The position numbers were made by a program, and so were the translations under genes. From Clostridia bacterium (GTDB taxonomy: Bacteria > Bacillota > Clostridia > Oscillospirales > RGIG577): a DNA stretch of 11,124 bases. The stretch spans positions 1 to 11,124 of the forward strand of contig JAFOLN010000058.1 in NCBI GenBank assembly GCA_017419325.1, read 5' to 3'. The notes under the pieces were generated by a model. It was not told the origin of the DNA. It did no database searches and worked only from the letters and a program-made list of their open reading frames with translations. Positions 1-6,883 of the stretch are shown here, in pieces. Within the stretch, counting starts at the first letter, position 1. The number at the start of each line of letters is the position of its first letter.

Positions 1-918
1 GCGGAAGGACTTGAGGACTTCAACATAGTGCTTGACTGGTACCCCAACGCGGTTCATTCGTTCATCTATGTGGCCATCGAAAAGGGCTACTATGAGGAGG
101 AGGGACTTCGCGTGAACGTGCAGTTCCCGGCGAACACCAACGACGCCATAACGATGACGGCGGCGGGCAAGGCCGACGCGGGCCTCTATTATCAGCCGAA
201 CATTATCCAGACGGCGGTAAATCAGAAGATACCGATAAAGATTCTCGGCACCGTCGTTCAGCATCCGCTCAACGTGGTCATATCCATGAAGGAGAGCGGC
301 ATAAACAATGCAAACGACCTTCGCGGAAAGAAGCTTGGCTATCCCGGCACCACCGACAACGAATATTACGTTGCGGCAATGGCGAAGCATAACGGCTTTT
401 CGCCCGACGAGATAGAGATGCTTGACGTGGGCTTCGATATAAACAGCTCGCTTATCACCGGCAACGTGGACGCAATAATCGGCGCGTATATAAACCATGA
501 GTACCCCGAGCTTTTGAACGAAGGCTTCGACGTGACGTATTTCGACATATCCGAGGAAGGCGTGCCGGACTACGAGGAGCTGGTGCTCATAACGGGCGAG
601 GCGCAGGTTCAGAGCGAGAGCGACAAGCTTGCAAGGTTCATGCGGGCATCGAAGCGCGGCTTTGAGGATATGAAGAATAACCCCGAGGAGGCGCTCTCCA
701 TACTGCTTGCAAATCAGGACAAGGCGAACTACCCCTTAAATCCCGAGGTTGAGACCATGAGCATGGAGATACTCCTGCCGCTCATGTCCTCCGATGAGCA
801 CGGATTTTTAGAGATAAACGAGGAAAGCTGGCAGAACCTCGCCGTATGGGAGAAGGACATCGGAATAATAAGCGAAGACGTGGACATGGACACGCTTGTC
901 GCGAAAATAGACGGATAG
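1..918 (+). CDS. NMT1/THI5-like ABC transporter substrate-binding protein (5' end outside window)
   Basis: This is the extracellular solute-binding component of an ABC importer in the NMT1/THI5 (ThiY-like) family, whose known ligands are thiamine pyrimidine precursors and related small molecules. The frame is open from base 1 and already reads LDWYPN at codons 11-16, the family's N-terminal signature. The GTG at 28 lies inside the conserved domain and is not the true start, so the signal peptide or lipobox and the start lie upstream of the window. Further family features are the IEKGYYEEEGL helix and strand, the FPANTNDAITMTAAGKADAG stretch followed by a YQP motif (ligand-pocket region of ThiY-type proteins), and an LRGKKLGYPGTT segment. 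It ends just before a terminator with no transport gene after it, so the permease and ATPase are presumably upstream. The family call is firm; pyrimidine specificity is inferred. Confidence 0.87.
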   Translation, partial: AEGLEDFNIVLDWYPNAVHSFIYVAIEKGYYEEEGLRVNVQFPANTNDAITMTAAGKADAGLYYQPNIIQTAVNQKIPIKILGTVVQHPLNVVISMKESGINNANDLRGKKLGYPGTTDNEYYVAAMAKHNGFSPDEIEMLDVGFDINSSLITGNVDAIIGAYINHEYPELLNEGFDVTYFDISEEGVPDYEELVLITGEAQVQSESDKLARFMRASKRGFEDMKNNPEEALSILLANQDKANYPLNPEVETMSMEILLPLMSSDEHGFLEINEESWQNLAVWEKDIGIISEDVDMDTLVAKIDG

Positions 919-920
919 TC

Positions 921-948
921 AAAAAGAGGCCGAAAGGCCTCTTTTTTT
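921..948 (+). terminator. Intrinsic terminator after the substrate-binding protein gene
   Basis: An 11-bp perfect stem (AAAAAGAGGCC / GGCCTCTTTTT) closes a GAAA tetraloop and runs into a tract of seven T. It begins 3 bases after the stop codon. The A-tract on the left arm also allows some function in the opposite direction. Confidence 0.92.
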
Positions 949-1260
949 ATTCTCCGAAGCCGCGCCGACTCTCGCCGTATGGCAGTGGTTCTTTTTGCAA
1001 CTCCGCTCCAAAGCCTCAAAAACCGTTATCCCCAAGCACCCTTTTTTAGGCACCTGATCAAATCCCGCATATCTCCCAGCGGGCACCCGGCACCCGGAGC
1101 GGCTCGGCCGCGGAGCGCCGGTGGCGATGTAAGTATCTTGAATGATGCCTCATAGCGAAAAGCTTCGGAGACCTGAAGAACCTGCCTCATTACGGCTATA
1201 AATGGCGCGCTGAAGCTTAGCAATAAGTAACGCCTCGCGGAAAGGGGCGCAAGCAGCGTC

Positions 1261-1308
1261 CCCGAGAGCGAGGGAGCGGAGAGACGGAGAGGCGGCCAGC
1301 CTCTCGGG
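1261..1308. repeat. 8-bp inverted repeat with long GC-rich, purine-rich loop
   Basis: CCCGAGAG at 1261-1268 pairs perfectly with CTCTCGGG at 1301-1308. With one bulged C the pairing extends outwards to GTC/GAC. The 32-base loop is rich in GGAG and GAGG runs. There is no T-tract, so it is not a terminator. Confidence 0.55.
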
Positions 1309-1315
1309 ACTTTTG

Positions 1316-1337
1316 GTACTTTTGTTTCCAAAAGTAC
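1316..1337. repeat. Perfect 9-bp hairpin, GTACTTTTG / CAAAAGTAC
   Basis: Two perfect 9-base arms are separated by TTTC. It lies directly after the 1261-1308 inverted repeat. No gene ends nearby and no T-tract follows, so a terminator role is unlikely; it is better explained as part of a structured repeat element. Confidence 0.6.
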
Positions 1338-1363
1338 GCCCCGCCGGCAGGCGACCAAAGTCT

Positions 1364-1381
1364 TTAGAACCGTGGTTCTAA
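1364..1381. repeat. 18-bp near-perfect palindrome TTAGAACCGTGGTTCTAA
   Basis: The eight outer bases on each side are perfectly complementary and only the central GT breaks symmetry. A two-base gap is too short for a comfortable RNA loop, so this reads more like a protein-binding dyad or the tip of a cruciform. It is about 310 bp upstream of the nfnA promoter, far for a classical operator. Confidence 0.5.
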
Positions 1382-1396
1382 GAAGAACTGTTGTTA

Positions 1397-1413
1397 AAGC
1401 AGGACACCTGCTT
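1397..1413. repeat. Hairpin copy 1, stem AAGCAGG/CCTGCTT, loop ACA
   Basis: A perfect 7-bp stem with a three-base loop is followed by GAAAAAA. The same stem recurs at 1456-1473 with a different loop, while the intervening sequence is not duplicated. Confidence 0.6.
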
Positions 1414-1455
1414 GAAAAAAGAATTAAGCCGTTTTAAAGTCTCGCCGGAATGTCT

Positions 1456-1473
1456 AAGCAGGAGTCCCTGCTT
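1456..1473. repeat. Hairpin copy 2, stem AAGCAGG/CCTGCTT, loop AGTC
   Basis: This second copy of the same 7-bp stem has loop AGTC and starts 59 bases after the first copy. An identical stem with a changed loop points to selection on the stem or to two insertions of a small palindromic unit. Confidence 0.6.
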
Positions 1474-1690
1474 TGCAGATATACAAAAAGCCGTTTTTGA
1501 GGCTTTTGAACGAAGATTTAAAAGCCGTCCCGACGTTGGTTTCGGGCATTTGTGCGGCTTTGCGCCCCCTCAAAGCCTTAATTTTCTTGAAAAGTGAAGA
1601 AAATTGATGAAATTTTGACGATTTCTTAGTGCGATTTTATGATTTATGTTCAAAATTGTAATAACCGAGTAAAAAAACAATGAAAAAAGT

Positions 1691-1718
1691 TTGAATTTTT
1701 CGTACAATGTATTATAAT
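1691..1718 (+). promoter_or_regulatory. Sigma-A-type promoter of nfnAB
   Basis: The -35 is TTGAAT at 1691-1696 and the -10 is a consensus TATAAT at 1713-1718, with a 16-base spacer. It is embedded in AT-rich DNA and lies 36 bases before the nfnA start. A strong ribosome binding site (GGAGGAG, 1740-1746) sits 8 bases before the ATG. Confidence 0.8.
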
Positions 1719-1754
1719 AAACATATACTGAATTCGTTTGGAGGAGTTTGAAGT

Positions 1755-2603
1755 ATGTATCAAATCGTTGAAAAGAAGGTTTTAAACGAGCAGGTAAAGC
1801 TGTTTCGCGTTAAAGCCCCTCACGTAGCCAAAAAGGCTAAACCCGGTCAGTTCATTGTTTTGCGAGTTTCCGATGACGGCGAGCGCATTCCCCTTACAAT
1901 AGCGGATTACGACAGAGAAGAAGGCACGATAACCATAATCTTTCAGGAGGTCGGCGCTACTACCGCGGCGCTCGGTCTTTTGAACGAAGGCGATTATATA
2001 CACGACTTTGCCGGCCCGCTGGGACTTGCAAGCGAGCTTGAAGGCATAAAGAAGGCCTGCGTTATCGGCGGCGGTCTCGGCTGCGCCATCGCATATCCCC
2101 AGGCAAAAGCCCTTCACAATCTGGGCGCCAAGGTGGATATCATCGCCGGCTTCAGAAACAAGGACATAATAATCCTTGAGGACGAGATGAAGGCTGTCTG
2201 CGAGAACCTTATCATCTGTACCGACGACGGCTCGAACGGCAGAAAGAACCTTGTTACCAACGAGCTTGAAGCGCTGCTTCAGGCAGGCGAGCAGTATGAC
2301 GTTGTTATAGCCATAGGCCCGCTGGTAATGATGAAGTTCGTATGCCTTACCACGAAGAAGTACAACGTAAAGACCATCGTGAGCATGAACCCCATCATGG
2401 TTGACGGCACCGGAATGTGCGGCGGCTGCCGCCTGACCGTTGGCGGCGAAACGAAGTTCGCGTGCGTTGACGGCCCCGACTTCGACGGTCACCTGGTAGA
2501 CTTTGACGAGACTATCCGCCGCTCAAAGATGTATAAGAAGTTTGAGCAGGAAGCCATGGAAAGACACAGATGCAATCTTGAGGAGGTAATCAATAATGCC
2601 TAA
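1755..2603 (+). CDS. nfnA: NfnA: ferredoxin/NAD(H)-linked subunit of the electron-bifurcating transhydrogenase
   Basis: This is the small subunit of NfnAB (NADH-dependent reduced ferredoxin:NADP+ oxidoreductase), a cytoplasmic flavoprotein that couples NADPH oxidation to reduction of NAD+ and ferredoxin, and the reverse. The 282-residue protein has a ferredoxin-reductase fold. The FAD-binding RIPLT motif is at residues 44-48, and a glycine-rich nucleotide loop (GGGLG, 105-109) starts the pyridine-nucleotide domain. Near the C-terminus VDGTGMCGGC supplies D217, C222 and C225, with C237 further on. In the Thermotoga enzyme the [2Fe-2S] cluster is held by three Cys and one Asp, and D217 may be that Asp. 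Length and domain order are normal. It is the first gene of a two-gene operon behind the promoter at 1691-1718. Older annotations call it sulfide dehydrogenase subunit beta or dihydroorotate dehydrogenase electron-transfer subunit, but the adjoining nfnB settles the identity. Confidence 0.93.
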   Translation: MYQIVEKKVLNEQVKLFRVKAPHVAKKAKPGQFIVLRVSDDGERIPLTIADYDREEGTITIIFQEVGATTAALGLLNEGDYIHDFAGPLGLASELEGIKKACVIGGGLGCAIAYPQAKALHNLGAKVDIIAGFRNKDIIILEDEMKAVCENLIICTDDGSNGRKNLVTNELEALLQAGEQYDVVIAIGPLVMMKFVCLTTKKYNVKTIVSMNPIMVDGTGMCGGCRLTVGGETKFACVDGPDFDGHLVDFDETIRRSKMYKKFEQEAMERHRCNLEEVINNA

Positions 2604-3987
2604 CATGTCGCAGATCAAATGCCCGATGCCGGAGCAGGATCCCAACGTAAGAAACAAGAATTTCAAGGAAGTTGCTTTGGGATATACCGAGGAGCAGGCC
2701 GTAGAAGAAGCGCAGCGCTGCCTTAACTGCAAGGCGCGTCCCTGCATTTCCGGCTGCCCCGTAAACGTGCAGATACCCGAATTCATTCAGCTTATAGCGA
2801 ACCGCGACTTTTCCGCGGCCGCAAAGAAGATAAAGGAAACCAGCTCCCTTCCCGCGGTATGCGGCAGAGTATGCCCGCAGGAGTCGCAGTGCGAGAGCAA
2901 GTGCGTGCGCGGCAGAAAGGGCGAGCCCGTTGCCATAGGACGTCTTGAGCGCTTCGCCGCAGACTGGAGCATGGCAAACGAGAAGCCCGAAAAGCTGGAC
3001 ATAAAGAAGAACGGCCATAAGGTGGCAGTCGTAGGCGCGGGCCCCTCCGGTCTTACCTGCGCGGGCGACCTTGCGAATATGGGCTACGACGTTACCGTAT
3101 TCGAGGCGTTCCATAAGCCGGGCGGCGTGCTTGTATACGGCATTCCGGAGTTCAGACTGCCCAAGGCTATAGTTCAGCGCGAGATAGACACCCTCTCCGA
3201 CAAGGGCGTTAAGTTTGAACTTAACTACATAGTCGGCAAGACCGGCTCCATTGACGAGCTTATGAAGGACGACGGCTTCGAGGCCGTATACGTAGGAAGC
3301 GGCGCAGGTCTGCCCAGCTTTATGAACATCCCCGGCGAGAACTTGAACGGCGTTCTTTCCGCAAACGAGTTCTTAACGAGAATAAACCTCATGAAGGCAT
3401 ATCTGCCCAACAACCCCACCCCCGTTATGGTGCCGAAGCGCGCGGCAATCGTAGGCGGCGGCAACGTTGCAATGGACGCGGCACGCTGCGCAAAGCGCAT
3501 AGGCGCGGAGGAAGTTTACATCCTTTACCGCAGAAGCGAGGAAGAGATGCCCGCCCGCAACGAAGAGATACACCATGCGAAGGAAGAGGGCATTATATTC
3601 AAGCTGCTCACCGCTCCCACCAAGATACTCGGCAACGAGGATGGCTGGGTAACGGGCGTTGAGTGCGTTGAGATGGAGCTTGGCGAGCCCGACGCATCGG
3701 GACGCCGCAGACCTGTCGTTAAGGAAGGCAGCGAATATACGATAGACCTCGACTGCGTTATCATGTCGATAGGCACCTCGCCGAACCCGCTCATCCGCAG
3801 CACGACCCCCGATCTTGAGACGAACAGAAAGGGCTGCATCGTGGCTGAAGAGGCTACCGGCCAGACGAGCAAGGAAGGCGTATTCGCAGGCGGCGACGCC
3901 GTTACCGGCGCGGCTACCGTTATCCTCGCAATGGGAGCAGGCAAGGCCGCTGCCGCTGCAATGGATAAGTATATAAAGAGTAAATAA
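2596..3987 (+). CDS. nfnB: NfnB: NADPH-linked, bifurcating FAD subunit of the transhydrogenase
   Basis: This is the large NfnAB subunit, homologous to the glutamate synthase small subunit (GltD) and often misannotated as gltA or 'glutamate synthase (NADPH), homotetrameric'. It houses the bifurcating FAD, two [4Fe-4S] clusters and the NADPH site. Of its 463 residues, the N-terminal ferredoxin-like part has two Cys sets (C42, C45, C50, C54 and C89, C93, C99, C103). An FAD Rossmann motif (GAGPSG, 147-152), an NADPH Rossmann motif (GGGNVAMD, 287-294) and a C-terminal FAD-contact motif (AGGDAVTGAATVI, 431-443) follow. The start overlaps the nfnA stop by 8 bp and an AGGAGG at 2581-2586 lies 9 bases before it, so translation is probably coupled. 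No glutamate synthase large subunit is nearby, which supports Nfn over GltD. Confidence 0.93.
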   Translation: MPNMSQIKCPMPEQDPNVRNKNFKEVALGYTEEQAVEEAQRCLNCKARPCISGCPVNVQIPEFIQLIANRDFSAAAKKIKETSSLPAVCGRVCPQESQCESKCVRGRKGEPVAIGRLERFAADWSMANEKPEKLDIKKNGHKVAVVGAGPSGLTCAGDLANMGYDVTVFEAFHKPGGVLVYGIPEFRLPKAIVQREIDTLSDKGVKFELNYIVGKTGSIDELMKDDGFEAVYVGSGAGLPSFMNIPGENLNGVLSANEFLTRINLMKAYLPNNPTPVMVPKRAAIVGGGNVAMDAARCAKRIGAEEVYILYRRSEEEMPARNEEIHHAKEEGIIFKLLTAPTKILGNEDGWVTGVECVEMELGEPDASGRRRPVVKEGSEYTIDLDCVIMSIGTSPNPLIRSTTPDLETNRKGCIVAEEATGQTSKEGVFAGGDAVTGAATVILAMGAGKAAAAAMDKYIKSK

Positions 3988-3997
3988 TCACTAAACT

Positions 3998-4028
3998 AAA
4001 AAAGGGAGCGCCCGGCGCTCCCTTTTTT
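3998..4028 (+). terminator. Intrinsic terminator of the nfnAB operon
   Basis: Stem GGGAGCGC / GCGCTCCC with loop CCG is flanked by an A-run on the left and six T on the right, starting 10 bases after the nfnB stop. A second small hairpin (GTTTTCC, loop CGAA, GGAAAAC; 4029-4046) follows at once and may back it up. Confidence 0.93.
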
Positions 4029-4200
4029 GTTTTCCCGAAGGAAAACGGGGCGTTTTGGAAAAAGCCCTTAAAGAAAAGTCCGTTCGCGCTTTATTTGCGC
4101 GGAGTACCCGTAAACCGATGTGCTCCGAGGCGGCGGGGAGTCTTAAGACCTCCCCGAAAGGGCGAAAAAGCGTCGTATTTGTCTGATTTTTTTACAATTC

Positions 4201-4243
4201 AAGGATTTTGTCCTTTGACACGGATTTTTTCATATGGTAAGGT
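4201..4243 (+). promoter_or_regulatory. Probable promoter of the patatin gene, with overlapping dyad
   Basis: A consensus TTGACA lies at 4215-4220. At 17-base spacing the -10 is TAAGGT (4238-4243), a poor match, so the promoter is likely weak or activator-dependent. A small dyad AAGGA/TCCTT (4201-4215) overlaps the first base of the -35 and could be an operator. Upstream at about 4135-4157 is another dyad (GGGGAG / CTCCCC around a TCTTAAGA centre). The rest of 4047-4200 shows nothing gene-like. Confidence 0.45.
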
Positions 4244-4297
4244 GAAAATATAAAAGGAGCATTTTTTTAACAAATCAAAAGGCGGGAGGAAGGGCGC

Positions 4298-5137
4298 ATG
4301 ATAGGCATTGTTGACGTGGGCGGCGGGCTCAGAGGCATATACGGGTCGGCAGTTTTCGACTTTTGCCTGGACCACAATATTAACTTTGATTATCTCATAG
4401 GCGTGTCCGCGGGCAGCGCGAATGTGGCTTCATATCTCGGCCGCCAGCGCGGGCGGAACAGGACGTTCTACATGGAATACTCCATGCGAAAGGAGTATAT
4501 GAGCCCCGGCAATTTCATAAAGCGCGGCTCCTACCTCGACCTTGATTATATATACGGCACGCTCTCCAACTCCGACGGGGAGTATCCGCTCAATTTCGAC
4601 ATGATACAGAAGGCGGCGGCGAAGGTGAAAATCGTGGCGGCCAACGCCCTAACCGGGGAGACGAAGTATTTTGAAAAGGAAGACTTCAAGCGCGACGATT
4701 ACAGCGTATGCAAGGCGTCGTCGGCCATACCGATGGTGTGCAGACCCTATGTGATTGACGGCGTGCCCTACTACGACGGCGGCATATCGGACCCGGTGCC
4801 CATTGAAAAGGCGCTGCTCGACGGCTGCAAAAAGGTCATAGTGATACTCACGCGCCCCATGGACTTTAAGCGCATCCAGAAGAAGGACGTCTGGCCCGCG
4901 CGTATCGTGAAGCGTAAATTCCCGAAGGCGGCGGAGCTTATACTACAGCGGTACAAAAAATACAACGACGGCGTGGCGAAGGCCATCGAGTATATGAAGG
5001 AGGGGCGCGCCCTCGTAATCGCCCCGGATGACCTGTGCGGCGTGGAGACGCTCACAAAGGACAAGGCGAAGCTTCAGATGCTCTACGAAAAGGGATATAA
5101 CGACGCGCGCCGCATAATTGATTTCTTAAAGGATTAA
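4298..5137 (+). CDS. Patatin-like phospholipase / serine acyl hydrolase
   Basis: This is a predicted cytoplasmic lipid acyl hydrolase of the patatin family (bacterial RssA/YjjU-like branch), using a Ser-Asp dyad to cleave acyl esters of phospholipids or related lipids. The 279-residue protein begins within the domain: the oxyanion-hole glycines lie at residues 6-13 (DVGGGLRG), the nucleophile elbow GVSAG is at 35-39 with Ser37, and the catalytic Asp160 sits in a DGG motif followed by DPVP. All catalytic elements are intact. No signal peptide or transmembrane segment is visible. The ATG has a GGAGG at 4285-4289, 8 bases upstream. It is a single-gene unit between the nfnAB terminator and the convergent SDR operon. 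Its stop codon lies next to the U-tract of the opposing terminator. The true substrate is unknown. Confidence 0.88.
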   Translation: MIGIVDVGGGLRGIYGSAVFDFCLDHNINFDYLIGVSAGSANVASYLGRQRGRNRTFYMEYSMRKEYMSPGNFIKRGSYLDLDYIYGTLSNSDGEYPLNFDMIQKAAAKVKIVAANALTGETKYFEKEDFKRDDYSVCKASSAIPMVCRPYVIDGVPYYDGGISDPVPIEKALLDGCKKVIVILTRPMDFKRIQKKDVWPARIVKRKFPKAAELILQRYKKYNDGVAKAIEYMKEGRALVIAPDDLCGVETLTKDKAKLQMLYEKGYNDARRIIDFLKD

Positions 5138-5150
5138 AAAAAACACGAAC

Positions 5151-5178
5151 GCCCCCAAAGGCCTGTGCCTTTGGGGGC
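5151..5178 (-). terminator. Strong terminator of the SDR operon
   Basis: A 12-bp perfect stem (GCCCCCAAAGGC / GCCTTTGGGGGC) has loop CTGT. Read on the minus strand it is followed by a run of eight T (the A-run at 5136-5143 on the plus strand), which fits termination of the four-gene SDR transcript. On the plus strand no T-tract follows, so any effect on the patatin transcript would be weak. Confidence 0.88.
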
Positions 5179-5206
5179 GAATTACGTTTACCTTGCCGTT
5201 ATGCGC

Positions 5207-6004
5207 TTAGTTCAGTCTCATGCCGCAGTCTACGTTGAGCGACTGACCGGTGATGTTCTGAGCGTACTCGGAGCAGAGGAAGAGAGCCGCGTTGCCCATG
5301 TCCTCGGGAGTCTGGAAGCGTCCCATGGGGGAGAAGGTCTTTAATGCCTCGAGAGCTTCTTCTCTCGTGCAGTTTCTTGCCTTCATGTACATGGTGATGG
5401 TGGAGCTGTTCTGCTGGTCGCCGAGACCCGTTACAACGAGGCCGGGGCAGATGCCGTTTACGTTTATGTTCTCTTTCGCAACTGCCAGCGCGATGGACTG
5501 GGTAAGACCCATTACGCCGAACTTCGACGCCGCATAATGCGCGCTGTTGGGGTTGCCCAGACGCGAGGATGCCGACTGGATGTTTACTATCTTGCCCGCC
5601 TTCTTCGGGATCATGTACTTGAGAGCCTCATGGCAGAGGTTGTCAACGGAAACGAGGTTTACATCCAGCGTAAGCTTCATTTCCTCGGGCTTCGTCATCA
5701 TGTAGGGCTTGTTGTACATAACGCCCGCGCAGGTAACGAGGTTGTCTATGCCGCCGTCGGCGTCAACGATCATCTTCATCGTGTCCTCGATGGCCTTAAG
5801 GTCGGTAACGTCCAGCTTTACGGCAACTGCCTTGCCGCCGTTTGCGTTAATCTCGTCGGCCTTTTTCTTTGCGTTCTCCTCGAGCCAGTCCGCAACGTAT
5901 ACCTTTGCGCCTGCCTTTGCGAATACGTCCGCGATGCCGCCGCCTATGCCGCCGCCCGCGCCGCTTATGAGTACGTTCTTACCTGTAAAATCAAAGTTGA
6001 CCAT
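5207..6004 (-). CDS. SDR-D: short-chain dehydrogenase/reductase, fourth gene of tandem array
   Basis: This is a classical short-chain dehydrogenase (NAD(P)-dependent oxidoreductase on an alcohol or carbonyl substrate; substrate unknown) of 265 residues. The cofactor loop is SGAGGGIG (residues 14-21), with Ser where its paralogs have Thr. D39 after beta-2 suggests NAD(H) preference. The catalytic tetrad is complete: N116, S144, Y157, K161. It is the most divergent of the four copies. The lid region after the CPG motif (about 189-225) shares little with the others, it lacks the LGAQQ motif, and it carries Cys260 where the others have Gly. It is last in the operon, starts 45 bases after the SDR-C stop with AGGAGGG 6 bases before the ATG, and ends just before the operon terminator. 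The family is certain and the substrate is not. Confidence 0.88.
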   Translation of the reverse strand: MVNFDFTGKNVLISGAGGGIGGGIADVFAKAGAKVYVADWLEENAKKKADEINANGGKAVAVKLDVTDLKAIEDTMKMIVDADGGIDNLVTCAGVMYNKPYMMTKPEEMKLTLDVNLVSVDNLCHEALKYMIPKKAGKIVNIQSASSRLGNPNSAHYAASKFGVMGLTQSIALAVAKENINVNGICPGLVVTGLGDQQNSSTITMYMKARNCTREEALEALKTFSPMGRFQTPEDMGNAALFLCSEYAQNITGQSLNVDCGMRLN

Positions 6005-6049
6005 AAAAGTCCCTCCTGTTATTTATATATGAGTGAAACGCGGGATCGT

Positions 6050-6850
6050 TTAGTTGAGTCTCATGCCGCCGTCGACATTAAGGGACTGTCCCGTGATGTT
6101 CTTTGCGTAATCGGAGCAGAGGAAGAGAGCCGCGTAGCCTACGTCCTCGGGGGTCTGGAAGTGTCCCATGGGGATATTTCTGTCAACGAGCGACTGAAGC
6201 ACCGCGTCTCTCGACTGACCGCTGCTGTTGATTATAACGTCAACAAGGTTCGAGCCCTGCTGTGCGCCCAGCTGGGTGTCGATAATGCCGGGGCAGATGC
6301 CGTTTACGTTGATGCCCTCTTTTGCAACTGCCAGCGCGATGGACTGGGTAAGACCCATTACGCCGAACTTCGAGGACGAATAGTGGGAGCAGATGGGCGA
6401 GCCCTCGCGGGAGGACGCCGACTGAATGTTTACTATCTTGCCCGCCTTCTTCGGAACCATGTGGTTAAGAGCCGCCTGGCAGGTGTTGTTTACGGACAGA
6501 AGGTTTATCTCAAGCAGCGTTCTGAACTGCTCGTCGGTGGTCTTCATGTAGGGGATGTTGTAGCATGCGCCCGCGCAGGTAACGAGGTTGTCTATGCCGC
6601 CGTCCTCTTTTACGATTTTGTCGATAAGAGCGTAGATGTCGTCCTTCTTCGTAACGTCCAGAAGTACGGGAACCGCGTTGCCGCCCTTTGCCTTTATTTC
6701 GGCCGCCTTCTTTTCGGCGTTCTCCATTTTCCAGTCCGCAACGTAAACTTTTGCGCCTGCCTCTGCGAATACGTCAGCGATGCCGCCGCCTATGCCGCCG
6801 CCCGCGCCGGTTATAAGTACGTTCTTGCCGCTCATGTCTATTGTTACCAT
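6050..6850 (-). CDS. SDR-C: short-chain dehydrogenase/reductase, third gene of tandem array
   Basis: This 266-residue classical SDR has TGAGGGIG at 14-21, D39 (NAD-type acidic residue), N116, S144, Y157 and K161, with the active-site helix reading HYSSSKFG. Like its paralogs it has TCAG at 91-94 where most classical SDRs have NNAG. It shares LGAQQGSNL in the lid with SDR-B, but shares LAVAKE, NGICPG and the VD-x-GMRLN ending with SDR-D, so it looks intermediate or mosaic. The gap to SDR-B is 33 bases and contains a good AAGGAGA ribosome binding site. The substrate is unknown; the general architecture recalls polyol, acetoin or hydroxysteroid dehydrogenases without matching any of them decisively. 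Confidence 0.88.
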   Translation of the reverse strand: MVTIDMSGKNVLITGAGGGIGGGIADVFAEAGAKVYVADWKMENAEKKAAEIKAKGGNAVPVLLDVTKKDDIYALIDKIVKEDGGIDNLVTCAGACYNIPYMKTTDEQFRTLLEINLLSVNNTCQAALNHMVPKKAGKIVNIQSASSREGSPICSHYSSSKFGVMGLTQSIALAVAKEGINVNGICPGIIDTQLGAQQGSNLVDVIINSSGQSRDAVLQSLVDRNIPMGHFQTPEDVGYAALFLCSDYAKNITGQSLNVDGGMRLN

Positions 6851-6883
6851 AATGTTTATCTCCTTTGAAAGTCAAATATTGAA

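Larger units (their letters stand above)
949..1640. other. Long non-coding stretch rich in inverted repeats; possible dispersed repeat or mobile-element remnant
   Basis: I find no convincing gene here. The short open frames at 1026-1358 (minus) and 1391-1597 (plus) lack ribosome binding sites and recognisable domains. The stretch holds at least seven dyads: GCGGC/GCCGC at 1099-1111, AAGCTTC/GAAGCTT at 1160-1218, CCCGAGAG/CTCTCGGG at 1261-1308, GTACTTTTG/CAAAAGTAC at 1316-1337, an 18-bp palindrome at 1364-1381, and two hairpins with the same stem at 1397-1413 and 1456-1473. Composition changes from GC-rich and purine-biased (about 1080-1310) to AT-rich after 1590. This is unlike the neighbouring genes and resembles intergenic repeat families seen in clostridial genomes. 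That resemblance is an impression, not a search result. Confidence 0.5.

Noticed and set aside
1026..1358. 110-codon minus-strand open frame in the long spacer
   Set aside because: It is low-complexity, rich in Leu, Ala, Arg and Pro, has no ribosome binding site, and lies across the inverted repeats that better explain this DNA.
1391..1597. 68-codon plus-strand open frame starting with TTG
   Set aside because: It has no ribosome binding site, and both same-stem hairpins lie inside it. The composition drifts like spacer DNA.
1782..2492. 236-codon minus-strand open frame opposite nfnA
   Set aside because: It is antisense to a gene with intact FAD and [2Fe-2S] motifs. Similar long antisense frames appear opposite most genes here, so it carries no independent evidence.
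5537..6868. 443-codon open frame on the plus strand across SDR-D and SDR-C
   Set aside because: It is the antisense shadow of two clear SDR genes and arises from their GC-rich codon pattern. It has no ribosome binding site and its translation has no recognisable domain.
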